A stretch of DNA of 64,000 nucleotides from Bacteroidales bacterium (GTDB lineage: Bacteria; Bacteroidota; Bacteroidia; Bacteroidales; F082), in assembly GCA_017530365.1 (NCBI GenBank), contig JAFXMK010000010.1, positions 62,001 to 126,000 on the forward strand, written 5' to 3'. Below the pieces are notes generated by a model. It made no database searches and was not told the origin of the DNA. It worked only from the letters and a program-made list of their open reading frames with translations. Position numbers and translations under genes: made by a program. This document shows positions 42,523 through 51,744 of the stretch, in pieces (the stretch's first letter is position 1; the number at the start of each line of letters is the position of its first letter).

Positions 42523-42530
42523 TATCTTTG
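42523..42530 (+). promoter_or_regulatory. Promoter -7 element for the MntP-like gene
   Basis: TATCTTTG, only four bases before the ATG at 42535. Transcription would begin at or near the start codon, giving a leaderless message. Confidence 0.6.
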
Positions 42531-42534
42531 CGGT

Positions 42535-43104
42535 ATGACTACTCCAGCAATCATCATCGGAATCATCTATGTGTTAGCGCTGACCACCTGTGTAGTGCCT
42601 TTGGCCGTTGGGTTGGAGCCGAAAGGGGAGAGCACGCCTTCCAGACAGTTGCTGGTGGCTTTGATCTTTGCCGCCACCCAGGCGTTGATGGCGTTTATCG
42701 GCTATCTGTTGGGTAGAATGATCGGTTATCTGTTCAGCGACCTGATGCGTTATGTGACCTTTGGCATGATGCTCATTGTGGCTGTCAAGATGATCGTGGA
42801 TTCGATGAAGGTGCTGAAAGCCAAGCGCCTCTATGCCTTCACTTCCAATTGGGGTTTCTTGCTCTTGGGGATCCTCTCGGGAATGAACATCATGCTCGTG
42901 AGTATTTGTACCCAAGGGTATATGCCGTTTGGCAATTGGTATTTCCTGGCCGTTGCAGTGGCAGGATTTTTGTGGGCTTTCTGGTCTATCAGGATCCCGT
43001 ACTCCCCCAAGATGCTTCGCAATTCCAGTTTTATCGAATTCTCTGGTGCGGTGTTTTTAGTGGTGGTGGCGGTGTTGTTCCTGTTTACTGAGATTGTTAG
43101 ATAA
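42535..43104 (+). CDS. Six-helix membrane protein, possibly MntP-like
   Basis: 189 residues, almost entirely six hydrophobic helices in two groups of three with a basic loop (K-V-L-K-A-K-R-L-Y) between. Size, helix number and the C-terminal S-S-F-I-E-F-S-G-A-V-F-L resemble the MntP (DUF204) family, which exports manganese. The membrane aspartates usual in MntP are not obvious, so the function may differ, and an unrelated transporter or sensor is possible. The gene stands alone with a promoter right at its start codon. Confidence 0.45.
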   Translation: MTTPAIIIGIIYVLALTTCVVPLAVGLEPKGESTPSRQLLVALIFAATQALMAFIGYLLGRMIGYLFSDLMRYVTFGMMLIVAVKMIVDSMKVLKAKRLYAFTSNWGFLLLGILSGMNIMLVSICTQGYMPFGNWYFLAVAVAGFLWAFWSIRIPYSPKMLRNSSFIEFSGAVFLVVVAVLFLFTEIVR

Positions 43105-43130
43105 AAGATAAGAGATAAAAGATAAAAGTT

Positions 43131-44204
43131 ATGAGAAGGAGATTGTTACTTTTAGGTTTTCTTGTGGTGGCGGTGATGGCTATGGCTCAGCCGCCAGCGA
43201 ACTATTACAATTCTGCCAATGGCTTGACTGGTAACCAGTTGAAAGTGGCTTTGCATAACATCATCAAAAACCATACTACTACATCATACGGCAATCTCTG
43301 GAACGCTTTCTGGAGCACGGACAATAAAGGCAATGGTGTTGTCTGGGATATGTATTCTGACATCCCGGGAGGAACACCACCCTATACTTATCAACTAGGC
43401 CAAGACCAATGCGGAAGTGGCGGCTGTAATAATACCGAAGGCACCTGCTATAACCGTGAGCATTCATGGCCGCAGAGCTGGTTCAGCGAGCAGTCCACGC
43501 CTCGCACCGATTTACATCATATTTTCCCGACAGATTGTCAAGTCAACCATGACCGCGGCAACTATCCATACGGAGAAGTACGTTCGGGCACTACGTTCCG
43601 TAATGGATCCAAACTGGGAAGCTGCAAAACTCCTGGCTATAGCGGAAAGGTCTTTGAACCCATCGATGAATACAAGGGCGATTTTGCCAGGGCTTATTTC
43701 TACATGAGCGTCCGTTACTATGGAGAGGACTCCGGTTGGAAGTCGAGCGACATGACCGATAAATCGGTGATCAAGCCATGGGCACTCGCCATGCTGTTGC
43801 GTTGGAACAAGCAGGATCCTGTGAGTCAAAAAGAGATCGACCGTAACAATGTTATATATAATGATTATCAGCGTAACCGTAATCCATTTATCGATCATCC
43901 TGAGTATGCTGATATGATATGGGATCCGAACTGGAGCGTGACAAATGACGAAATGGTGTCGGGTGTTTCAGTTTATCCCAACCCCCTTCGACCTGGCGCA
44001 ACATTGTATCTGTTGGGGGATGTTAAGGAAGCGAACCAAGTGGTCATCTTTGATGTCAGTGGGAGACTGGTGTTGAAAATGGAGCTCAAAGATGCTAAAA
44101 ATCCTTCCTTGGTGTTGCCGAATGATCTTCAAAAAGGTTTTTATCTGTTACAATTGCGCGATGGAAACATCGTCGTAATGAACAGGAAGCTGTTGATTAT
44201 TTAA
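43131..44204 (+). CDS. Secreted endonuclease I with T9SS sorting domain
   Basis: 357 residues. A signal peptide (ends A-M-A-Q) precedes an endonuclease I (EndA/NucM) domain over about residues 22-265. The beta-beta-alpha metal site is visible in Y-N-R-E-H-S-W-P-Q-S-W with the general-base candidate His111, followed by D-L-H-H-I-F-P-T-D and N-x-x-R-G-N-Y-P-Y-G. The cysteines in the C-G-S-G-G-C stretch may form a disulfide. The tail from about 283 (V-S-V-Y-P-N-P ... V-V-I-F-D-V-S-G-R-L-V) is a type A T9SS sorting domain. The enzyme should therefore cut DNA outside the cell, perhaps for nutrients or biofilm DNA. AT-rich direct repeats of A-G-A-T-A-A-A precede the start. Confidence 0.9.
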   Translation: MRRRLLLLGFLVVAVMAMAQPPANYYNSANGLTGNQLKVALHNIIKNHTTTSYGNLWNAFWSTDNKGNGVVWDMYSDIPGGTPPYTYQLGQDQCGSGGCNNTEGTCYNREHSWPQSWFSEQSTPRTDLHHIFPTDCQVNHDRGNYPYGEVRSGTTFRNGSKLGSCKTPGYSGKVFEPIDEYKGDFARAYFYMSVRYYGEDSGWKSSDMTDKSVIKPWALAMLLRWNKQDPVSQKEIDRNNVIYNDYQRNRNPFIDHPEYADMIWDPNWSVTNDEMVSGVSVYPNPLRPGATLYLLGDVKEANQVVIFDVSGRLVLKMELKDAKNPSLVLPNDLQKGFYLLQLRDGNIVVMNRKLLII

Positions 44205-44249
44205 TATAAAATATAGGCTGTTAAGCGGTCTTTCATCTAACATTTTATT

Positions 44250-44257
44250 TATCTTTG
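44250..44257 (+). promoter_or_regulatory. Promoter -7 element for purL
   Basis: TATCTTTG, 31 bases before the ATG at 44289. Confidence 0.6.
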
Positions 44258-44259
44258 CG

Positions 44260-44285
44260 AGCATATAAATTGCAAAATATATGCT
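44260..44285 (+). promoter_or_regulatory. Leader inverted repeat before purL
   Basis: AGCATATA (44260-44267) and TATATGCT (44278-44285) are perfect arms with a ten-base spacer. The element sits at the expected transcript start and ends three bases before the ATG. It could be an operator or a stem hiding the ribosome site. It does not match the E. coli PurR box. Confidence 0.45.
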
Positions 44286-44288
44286 ATT

Positions 44289-47200
44289 ATGATATGCTTT
44301 TTCCATTCTGGAAATCAACGCATTATCGCTGTTGATGCCGTATCGGAGCTTTCTGCAGAGCAGCTTTCCCGTTTGTCATGGCTTTTTGGTAAAGCCTCTT
44401 TGTCGAAAACAAAAACCATCAAAGGTTATTTTGTCGGTCCACGCCGTGAGATGATTACCCCATGGAGCACCAATGCCGTGGAGATCGCTCAAAACATGGG
44501 CGTTGACGGCATCCTCCGTATCGAGGAATTCAAGCAGGTGGACTCGAAAGACACTCCCTTTGATCCGATGCTTCAGGCCATGTATCACAACCTTGATCAA
44601 AAGGTCTTCACGGTGAACCGCAAGCCTGAACCCTTGAAACATATTGACGACATTGCCGCCTACAATGCCCAGGAAGGCCTTGCCTTGAGTGATGAAGAGA
44701 TCGCCTATCTGAATGGCATCTCGGAGAAGATCGGCCGCAAACTTACCGACAGTGAGGTGTACGGCTTCGCCCAGGTCAATTCGGAGCACTGCCGCCACAA
44801 GATCTTCAACGGCACCTTCATCATCGACGGAAAGAAGATGGGCAGCTCGCTGTTCGCCTTGATTAAGAAGACCTCCAAAGAGAACCCGAACAAGCTGGTT
44901 TCGGCTTACAAGGACAATGTGGCGTTCATCCTCGGTCCCAAGGTGGAGCAATTCGCACCCAAGGGCCAGTTTGAACCCGATTATTTCCAGATCAAAGATA
45001 TCAACACCATCATCTCGCTGAAGGCTGAGACGCATAACTTTCCGACCACCGTGGAGCCTTTCAACGGCGCTGCCACGGGAACGGGCGGTGAGATCCGTGA
45101 CCGTCTGGCAGGCGGACAAGGCAGCTTGCCTTTGGCCGGCACTGCCGTCTATATGACCTCCTATCCAAGGACCGAGAAAGACCGTAGCTGGGAACAAGGC
45201 ACTGAGCCCCGCAAGTGGCTGTATCAGACCCCCGAGGAGATCCTGATCAAAGCCTCCAATGGTGCCTCCGACTTCGGCAACAAGTTCGGACAACCCTTGA
45301 TCAACGGCAGCTTGCTGACCTTTGAACATGAGGAGAAGCAGACCTTGGGTTACGACAAGGTGATCATGTTGGCGGGCGGTATCGGCTTTGCCAAGATGGA
45401 AAACGCCCAGAAGCTGGAGCCGGAACCCGGCGATGTGATCGTGGTGCTGGGCGGCGACAACTACCGCATCGGTATGGGCGGCGGTGCCGTGTCAAGTGTG
45501 GATACAGGACAGTACAGCAACGCCATCGAGCTGAATGCCGTACAGCGCGCCAATCCAGAGATGCAGAAGCGCGTCAGCAACGTGATCCGCGCCATGGCCG
45601 AGATGAACAAGAACCCAATCCGCAGCATCCATGACCATGGTGCAGGCGGCCATCTGAACTGCCTCTCCGAATTGATCGAAGACGCCGGTGGCGTGGTCCA
45701 TGTGGATAAACTCCCCGTGGGCGATCCTACTTTGTCGGACAAGGAAATCATCGGTAATGAGTCACAGGAACGCATGGGACTGCTGGTGCGCAAGAAGGAT
45801 CTGGAGCTGATTCGCAAGACCGCCGAGCGTGAACGCGCCCCGTATTACGAGGTTGGCGAGGTGACTGGCGATGAACGGCTTCGCTTTGTCCGTGACCACG
45901 GCGAGGCACCCATCGACCTGGCTTTGTCAGACTTCTTCGGAAGTGCGCCGAAAACGGTGCTGTATGACACCACCAAACCTTATCATTTCAAGAAAATCAG
46001 CTACACCAAACGCGATATCCATAAGTATTTGGAAAAAGTGCTGCAGCTTGAAGCAGTGGCTTGTAAAGATTGGTTGACCAACAAGGTGGACCGTTCCGTG
46101 ACGGGCCGTGTGGCACAACAGCAGTGCGTGGGTGAGATCCAGCTGCCGTTGAGCAATCTTGGCATCAGCGCCCTTGACTACAATGGCGTTCGCGGTATCG
46201 CTACAGCTTTGGGCCATGCCTCCATCCCGGCGCTGATTAATCCCGCCGCAGGCTCCAGGCTTTCGGTGTCTGAGGCGTTGACCAACTTGGTCTGGGCTCC
46301 CATCGAAGACAACCTGTCGGGCGTCTCGTTGAGCGCCAACTGGATGTGGCCTGCCAAGCAGGAGGGCGAGACCGCAAGGCTTTACCAAGCGGTAAAGGCC
46401 TTGAGCGACTATTGCGTTGCCCTGGGAGTCAACGTTCCGACGGGCAAGGATTCGCTTTCGATGACCCAGAAATATCCTAACGGGCAGAAAGTGGTGGCTC
46501 CAGGCACCGTCATCGTTTCCGCCGCCGGCGAGGTGAGCAACATCCGCCAAACCGTGCGTCCCGTGATGAAGAACGATGTCAACACCGAGCTGCTGTATAT
46601 CGACTTCTCAAAGGACGGCTTTGAATTGGGCGGTAGTAGCTTCGCACAAGCCATTGACGCCATCGGACAGAAGGCACCCGATGTGAAGAGCCCTGCCTAT
46701 TTCAAGAAGGCTTTCAATGCCATCCAGCAACTGATTGAAGAGAACCTGATCTTGGCTGGACATGACGTTTCCGCTGGTGGTTTGATCACCACTTTGCTGG
46801 AGATGAACTTCGCCAATACGGAATATGGCATGGAACTCGATTTGAAGGACTTCGACAAGGAAGACCTCGTCGCCGTGCTGTTCTGCGAAAAGCCGTCAGT
46901 GGTCATCCAAGTTGCCAACGACGGTGTCGCCAAGAAAAAGCTTCGTGAGCTAGGCGTCAGCTTCAAGATGATCGGCAAGCCATGCGAAAAGCGCAGGTTG
47001 ACCATCCGTCACGCTGGCCACGACCATCTCTTTGAAATCGACGCTTTGCGCGATATTTGGTACAGGTCATCCTATCTGCTCGACCGTAAGCAGAGCGGCG
47101 ACCGCAAGGCCAAGGAACGTTATGAAAATTACAAGCAACAGTATCTGCACTACAGCTTTGGCCATGGATTCACAGGCAAGGCCGCTGACCTTGGCATCAA

Positions 47201-47978
47201 GATGAAACGCCGCAAGAAGTCGGGAATCAATGCCGCCATCATCCGTGAGAAAGGTTGCCAATGCGACCGTGAAATGGCATACGCATTGCATCTCGCCGGC
47301 TTCGACGTGAAAGATGTCACGATGACCGACCTGGCTTCCGGTCGCGAGGATCTGAAGGATGTCAACATGATCGTGTTCGTGGGTGGCTTCTCCAACTCCG
47401 ATGTCCTTGGCTCTGCCAAGGGCTGGGCGGGCGCTTTCCTCTACAACGAGAAGGCCAAGAAGGCCTTGGATGACTTCTACGCTCGCGAGGACACCTTGAG
47501 CCTTGGCGTATGTAACGGCTGCCAGCTGATGGTGGAATTGGGGCTCTTGTATCCCGACCATGAGGAACAACCGGTGATGAAACACAACGACTCCCGCAAG
47601 TTCGAGTCGGCCTTCCTGAACGTGGAGATCGCCCAGAACGAGAGCGTGATGCTGAAGTCGCTCTCAGGTCGCCGCCTTGGCGTTTGGGTGGCCCATGGCG
47701 AAGGCAGGTTCTACTTCCCCTATTACCGCGACAAGTACAAGATCGTGATGACTTACGGTCAGGACAGGTATCCAGGCAATCCCAACGGCAGCGACTGGTC
47801 CGTGGCAGGTATCTGCTCCAACAACGGCCGTCATCTCGCCATGATGCCCCATCTGGAGCGCGCCTTCCTGCCTTGGCAATGGGCACATTATCCCGACAAC
47901 CGTAAGGACGATGAGGTCACTCCGTGGATCGAGGCTTTCGTGAATGCAAGGAAGTGGGTGGAAGAACATGTCAAATAA
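44289..47978 (+). CDS. purL: Phosphoribosylformylglycinamidine synthase (single-chain)
   Basis: 1229 residues, the long form that joins synthetase and glutaminase in one chain. It makes FGAM from FGAR, ATP and glutamine in the fourth step of purine synthesis. The substrate and ATP regions are visible (F-A-Q-V-N-S-E-H-C-R-H-K; K-A-E-T-H-N-F-P-T-T-V-E-P-F). The glutaminase domain (about 970-1229) has Cys1075 in L-G-V-C-N-G-C-Q and a His-Glu pair in V-A-H-G-E-G-R near 1136. The chain is slightly shorter than the E. coli enzyme (about 1295) but all motifs are present. nadE follows after 14 bases; both are ATP-using amidation enzymes and probably share the transcript. Confidence 0.94.
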   Translation: MICFFHSGNQRIIAVDAVSELSAEQLSRLSWLFGKASLSKTKTIKGYFVGPRREMITPWSTNAVEIAQNMGVDGILRIEEFKQVDSKDTPFDPMLQAMYHNLDQKVFTVNRKPEPLKHIDDIAAYNAQEGLALSDEEIAYLNGISEKIGRKLTDSEVYGFAQVNSEHCRHKIFNGTFIIDGKKMGSSLFALIKKTSKENPNKLVSAYKDNVAFILGPKVEQFAPKGQFEPDYFQIKDINTIISLKAETHNFPTTVEPFNGAATGTGGEIRDRLAGGQGSLPLAGTAVYMTSYPRTEKDRSWEQGTEPRKWLYQTPEEILIKASNGASDFGNKFGQPLINGSLLTFEHEEKQTLGYDKVIMLAGGIGFAKMENAQKLEPEPGDVIVVLGGDNYRIGMGGGAVSSVDTGQYSNAIELNAVQRANPEMQKRVSNVIRAMAEMNKNPIRSIHDHGAGGHLNCLSELIEDAGGVVHVDKLPVGDPTLSDKEIIGNESQERMGLLVRKKDLELIRKTAERERAPYYEVGEVTGDERLRFVRDHGEAPIDLALSDFFGSAPKTVLYDTTKPYHFKKISYTKRDIHKYLEKVLQLEAVACKDWLTNKVDRSVTGRVAQQQCVGEIQLPLSNLGISALDYNGVRGIATALGHASIPALINPAAGSRLSVSEALTNLVWAPIEDNLSGVSLSANWMWPAKQEGETARLYQAVKALSDYCVALGVNVPTGKDSLSMTQKYPNGQKVVAPGTVIVSAAGEVSNIRQTVRPVMKNDVNTELLYIDFSKDGFELGGSSFAQAIDAIGQKAPDVKSPAYFKKAFNAIQQLIEENLILAGHDVSAGGLITTLLEMNFANTEYGMELDLKDFDKEDLVAVLFCEKPSVVIQVANDGVAKKKLRELGVSFKMIGKPCEKRRLTIRHAGHDHLFEIDALRDIWYRSSYLLDRKQSGDRKAKERYENYKQQYLHYSFGHGFTGKAADLGIKMKRRKKSGINAAIIREKGCQCDREMAYALHLAGFDVKDVTMTDLASGREDLKDVNMIVFVGGFSNSDVLGSAKGWAGAFLYNEKAKKALDDFYAREDTLSLGVCNGCQLMVELGLLYPDHEEQPVMKHNDSRKFESAFLNVEIAQNESVMLKSLSGRRLGVWVAHGEGRFYFPYYRDKYKIVMTYGQDRYPGNPNGSDWSVAGICSNNGRHLAMMPHLERAFLPWQWAHYPDNRKDDEVTPWIEAFVNARKWVEEHVK

Positions 47979-47992
47979 AACAACAGTGAGTT

Positions 47993-48739
47993 ATGAAAGA
48001 ATTCGATGTAAAAATAGTGAAGGACCAGGTGGTTCAGTGGATCCGTGACTGGTTTGAGCAGAACGGTCCTGGATGCAATGCTGTGATTGGCATCTCAGGC
48101 GGCAAGGACAGCAGCGTGGTGGCGGCTTTGTGTGCCGAAGCTCTGGGAACAGAGCGCGTCGTCGGCGTGACCATGCCCAATGGTGTGCAGCCCGATATCG
48201 ACGACAGCATGAAGCTGATCAACCATCTGGGAATCCGCCATTTCAATGTCAATATCGGCAGTGCCTATGATGCGCTGATGGAGACAGTGAAAGAAGAATT
48301 GGGAAGTCAGAATACAGAAGTCAGCAGGCAGACCATCATAAACATGCCTCCGAGACTGCGTATGACCACCTTGTATGCCGTCTCACAGTCGCTGAACGGC
48401 CGTGTGGCCAACACCTGCAACCTCTCGGAGGACTGGGTGGGCTATTCCACGCGTTATGGCGATGCTGCCGGCGACTTTGCTCCACTGGGTGGGTTGACCG
48501 TTCAGGAAGTCAAGGCGATCGGAAAAGAACTCGGATTGCCCATTGATCTGGTGGAGAAGACCCCTTCGGACGGGCTTTCCGGCAAGAGCGACGAGGATAA
48601 TCTCGGCTTTACCTACGCTGTCCTTGACCGTTACATCCGCACCGGCGTTTGCGACGATCCCGACACGAAAGCGCGTATTGACGACAAACATGTGAAGAAC
48701 CTGTTCAAGTTGCAACCCATACCTCATTTCGAATATTAA
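47993..48739 (+). CDS. nadE: NAD synthetase (ammonia-dependent type)
   Basis: 248 residues. It converts deamido-NAD, ATP and ammonia to NAD. The PP-loop S-G-G-K-D-S-S at about 37-43 binds ATP pyrophosphate. C-N-L-S-E-D-W-V-G-Y and D-F-A-P-L-G-G-L-T in the centre, and K-T-P-S-D-G-L-S-G-K-S-D-E-D later, are typical of the enzyme. No glutaminase (CN-hydrolase) domain is attached, so it uses free ammonia or a partner glutaminase. It lies 14 bases after purL, and the next gene has its own promoter. Confidence 0.92.
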   Translation: MKEFDVKIVKDQVVQWIRDWFEQNGPGCNAVIGISGGKDSSVVAALCAEALGTERVVGVTMPNGVQPDIDDSMKLINHLGIRHFNVNIGSAYDALMETVKEELGSQNTEVSRQTIINMPPRLRMTTLYAVSQSLNGRVANTCNLSEDWVGYSTRYGDAAGDFAPLGGLTVQEVKAIGKELGLPIDLVEKTPSDGLSGKSDEDNLGFTYAVLDRYIRTGVCDDPDTKARIDDKHVKNLFKLQPIPHFEY

Positions 48740-48742
48740 TTG

Positions 48743-48750
48743 TATCTTTG
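48743..48750 (+). promoter_or_regulatory. Promoter -7 element for mrp/apbC
   Basis: TATCTTTG, 21 bases before the ATG at 48772. Confidence 0.6.
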
Positions 48751-48771
48751 CAAATCTAGCATTTTGAAATC

Positions 48772-49794
48772 ATGCTCAATAAAGAAAACGTTACCGAAGT
48801 ACTGAAAGACGTCATCTATTTCCCCAAAGGCGACAACATCATTGCCTTGAATATGGTTGAAAACCTGATGGTGAACGAAAACGGCATCCGTTTCGACCTG
48901 ATTGTGGAAAAAGCTGATGACCCCAAAAACGAGATTTTAACCAACGCAGCCAAGCGTACCCTTACCGGTGTGTTCGGTGACGTTGAAGTGGACATTAAGG
49001 TCAAGGAGGAGACGACAGCCCTCTCCAAGGTGAAGCACATCATCGCCGTGGCTTCCGGCAAAGGTGGCGTGGGTAAGTCAACCGTGGCCGCCAACCTCGC
49101 CGTGGCTTTGGCTCGTGCCAACCAGCGCGTAGGCTTGATCGATGCCGATATCTATGGCCCATCCGTGCCGATGATGTTCGGCGCCGAGGACGAGCGCCCC
49201 GCTTGCTTTGAAAAAGACGGCAAGACGGTGATGGTGCCAGTGGAGAAATACGGCATCAAGATGCTCTCCATCGGTTTTTTCGTCGATACCGACCGCCCAT
49301 TGATCTGGAGAGGCCCCATGGCTACCAGTGCCCTCAACCAGCTGATGAACGACACCCTTTGGGGTGAACTCGACTGGATGGTGGTGGACATGCCTCCTGG
49401 GACAGGCGACATCCAGCTGACCCTGGCACAGCAATACAACGTGACAGGTGCCGTCATTGTGACCACCCCGCAAAAGGTGGCTTTCGCCGATGTGTTGCGC
49501 GCTGCCATGATGTTCAAGGAAGAAGCCTTGCAGATCCCGATCTATGGTCTGGTGGAGAACATGGCTTATTTCACTCCTTCCGACATGCCCGAAAAGAAAT
49601 ACTACATCTTCGGAAAAGAGACCGGAAAGCAGTTTGCGGATCAGCTGAACGTCCCGTTGCTGGGACAGATCCCAATAGTGGAGAAGATCGCTGAGAGCGG
49701 CGACAACGGCACGCCTCTCGCATTGGATGCCGATTCACCTGTGACCAAGGCTTTCGACCAGATTGCCAACTCAATTCTGTCTTCTGACTTCTAA
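48772..49794 (+). CDS. apbC: Mrp/ApbC-type Fe-S cluster carrier ATPase
   Basis: 340 residues. An N-terminal MIP18/DUF59 domain (about 1-75) precedes a ParA-like P-loop ATPase. The deviant Walker A G-K-G-G-V-G-K-S-T begins near residue 96, with D-A-D-I-Y-G-P-S-V-P-M and V-V-D-M-P-P-G-T-G-D after it. Such proteins carry Fe-S clusters to target enzymes in the cytoplasm. The C-x-x-C usual in E. coli Mrp is not seen at V-E-N-M-A-Y-F-T-P, which appears normal for Bacteroidota copies. A NifU-like gene 12 bases downstream supports an Fe-S assembly role. Confidence 0.9.
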   Translation: MLNKENVTEVLKDVIYFPKGDNIIALNMVENLMVNENGIRFDLIVEKADDPKNEILTNAAKRTLTGVFGDVEVDIKVKEETTALSKVKHIIAVASGKGGVGKSTVAANLAVALARANQRVGLIDADIYGPSVPMMFGAEDERPACFEKDGKTVMVPVEKYGIKMLSIGFFVDTDRPLIWRGPMATSALNQLMNDTLWGELDWMVVDMPPGTGDIQLTLAQQYNVTGAVIVTTPQKVAFADVLRAAMMFKEEALQIPIYGLVENMAYFTPSDMPEKKYYIFGKETGKQFADQLNVPLLGQIPIVEKIAESGDNGTPLALDADSPVTKAFDQIANSILSSDF

Positions 49795-49806
49795 ATTCTG
49801 AATTCT

Positions 49807-50049
49807 ATGGAAAAAGAACTTTTGGAAAAGCGGATCAAGAACATCTTGGAACAGATACGTCCCTATCTTCAGGCCGACGGCGGTGATGTGAACTTCGTGG
49901 AACTCACCGACGACTTGGTGGTGATGGTGGAACTGACCGGCGCTTGCGGAAGCTGCCCCTACAGCACCATGACCTTGAAAAACGGCATCGAAAGTGTCAT
50001 GAAGAAATCCATCCCTGAGATAAAATCAGTGGAACAAATAAAGATCTAA
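49807..50049 (+). CDS. NifU-like Fe-S scaffold (Nfu domain)
   Basis: 80 residues, a lone NifU C-terminal domain. L-Q-A-D-G-G-D-V near residue 20 and the cluster-binding C-G-S-C-P at about 48-52 are the hallmarks. A dimer would hold a [4Fe-4S] cluster between the C-x-x-C motifs for transfer to apo-enzymes. It forms a two-gene unit with apbC. Confidence 0.9.
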   Translation: MEKELLEKRIKNILEQIRPYLQADGGDVNFVELTDDLVVMVELTGACGSCPYSTMTLKNGIESVMKKSIPEIKSVEQIKI

Positions 50050-50073
50050 TCATATCAATTAAAATCAATCATT

Positions 50074-51744
50074 ATGAGAAAAAATCTACTTTCATTCTTT
50101 GCAGTGGCAGTGCTGATGCTCATCGCAGCTGTCGGCTACGCCCAGACGACATTCACAAAGATTACCTCCGCCTCTGAACTCGAGGCTGGAGCTAACTATC
50201 TCATCGTGGCCCATTATGATGATTTGGGCGTTCTTGCGATGGGTAAGCAGAACAATAACAACCGTAAGGCTGTGGTGGTTTCGGAAAACGGCGAATCCAT
50301 CACTGTTACTCCCGGAACGGATCCCGATAGTGAAACGGAAGTGTTCCAATTCACGTTGGGTGGCAGTGCCAATGCTTGGACCTTTTTCGATGAAGTGAAG
50401 GGCGGTTATCTGTATGCAGCCAGCAGCAATAGCAACCATCTGAAGACTCAGACCACACTTGATTCCAACGGACAATGGGCCATTACTTTCGGCGCTGACG
50501 GTACTGCAGAAGTGGTCGCTCAAGGCGAGAATACACGCAATCACATGCGTTTTAACCCCAACACCCAAAACAACGCTCCTCTCTTCGGTGCCTATTCTGA
50601 ATCCTCAACTGTTGGTGCCCTCGTCAGCTTCTACAAGGCTGGTGGTGCTCCAGTCATCGATGTTGAACCGACTAACTATCCCACCAACTTCGGAGCTGTA
50701 GTGGATGGAGTTGACGTGACCCTTAATTGGACTGATGCCATTGGTGACCAATTGCCTTCCAGGTATTTGGTTGTGGGTTCCACAGGCGACATCACTGTTC
50801 CTACCGACGGTTCCCCCGTCGCCAATGGTGATCTTGTCATGAATGTGAACTATGGAGTTGAGACTGTCAGCTTCAACGGTTTGGAGGCTGGCACTACCTA
50901 TCATTTTGCCATCTTCCCTTATACCAATAGTGGGGAAAATATCGATTACAAGACCGATGGAACCTATCCAATGGTTCATCCTGTAACAGCCAATATCCAT
51001 TTCCTGTTAAATGAGGGTTTCGATGTTCCTGAGAGTCTCGGCGTTTTCACGGCAGTCAATGTTGCTGGCGAACAGGGATGGATTCAGGCTACACATGCTG
51101 CGAGTGGTACAAATTATGCCTATATGAACGGCTTTGCTGATGGTGCTCCTCATGCTAACGAAGACTGGCTTGTCAGCCCTGCTATTTCAGGCGACGGCTT
51201 TAACGACATCTTCCTGGAGTTCCGTACTGCTATGAAATTCGACGGAAATCCGCTTAGCGTAAAGCTTTCGTTGAATTACAATGGCAATGTTTCAAGCGCT
51301 ACTTGGGAAGATCTGACAGATGCGTTCGACTTCTCGACTGGCAACTATGAATGGGTTGAATCCGGCCGTTTCAACATCGGTTCGATGGTTCATGGCAAAG
51401 GCAATTTCTATATCGCATTTGTCTATACCTGCACCGATGATGCTGCAGCATCATGGGAGGTTGATTACGTTAAAGTGACAGGCGAAGGAGAAGTCTCCGT
51501 CGGTGAGAACGCACTCTCAACGGTCAGCGTCTATCCGAATCCTGCTAAGGATGTGGTTTCATTCGTCCTTGAAAACGACGCTCAAGTCAGCATCTTCGAT
51601 ATGACGGGTCGTGTGGTTTGCTCCATGGACATGACTGCTGGACAGGCCAATCTTCAGATTGCCAACTTCGATAACGGCGTCTATTTCCTGAACATCCGTT
51701 ATGCCGACGGCAAGAAGGAAGTCGCTAGATTCGTGAAATTATAA
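50074..51744 (+). CDS. T9SS-secreted multidomain protein
   Basis: 556 residues with a signal peptide (ends V-G-Y-A-Q). The first domain (about 25-195) is a beta-rich fold starting I-T-S-A-S-E-L-E-A-G-A-N-Y-L. A fibronectin III-like domain follows (about 205-310: V-T-L-N-W-T-D-A ... L-E-A-G-T-T-Y-H-F-A-I-F-P-Y). A DUF5017/choice-of-anchor-type jelly-roll comes next (about 315-475: N-E-D-W-L-V-S-P-A-I). The end is a type A T9SS sorting domain (V-S-V-Y-P-N-P-A-K-D ... F-D-M-T-G-R-V-V). It is a surface or extracellular protein of unknown ligand; no catalytic residues stand out. It starts 24 bases after the NifU-like gene and shares one base with the next gene. Confidence 0.75.
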   Translation: MRKNLLSFFAVAVLMLIAAVGYAQTTFTKITSASELEAGANYLIVAHYDDLGVLAMGKQNNNNRKAVVVSENGESITVTPGTDPDSETEVFQFTLGGSANAWTFFDEVKGGYLYAASSNSNHLKTQTTLDSNGQWAITFGADGTAEVVAQGENTRNHMRFNPNTQNNAPLFGAYSESSTVGALVSFYKAGGAPVIDVEPTNYPTNFGAVVDGVDVTLNWTDAIGDQLPSRYLVVGSTGDITVPTDGSPVANGDLVMNVNYGVETVSFNGLEAGTTYHFAIFPYTNSGENIDYKTDGTYPMVHPVTANIHFLLNEGFDVPESLGVFTAVNVAGEQGWIQATHAASGTNYAYMNGFADGAPHANEDWLVSPAISGDGFNDIFLEFRTAMKFDGNPLSVKLSLNYNGNVSSATWEDLTDAFDFSTGNYEWVESGRFNIGSMVHGKGNFYIAFVYTCTDDAAASWEVDYVKVTGEGEVSVGENALSTVSVYPNPAKDVVSFVLENDAQVSIFDMTGRVVCSMDMTAGQANLQIANFDNGVYFLNIRYADGKKEVARFVKL

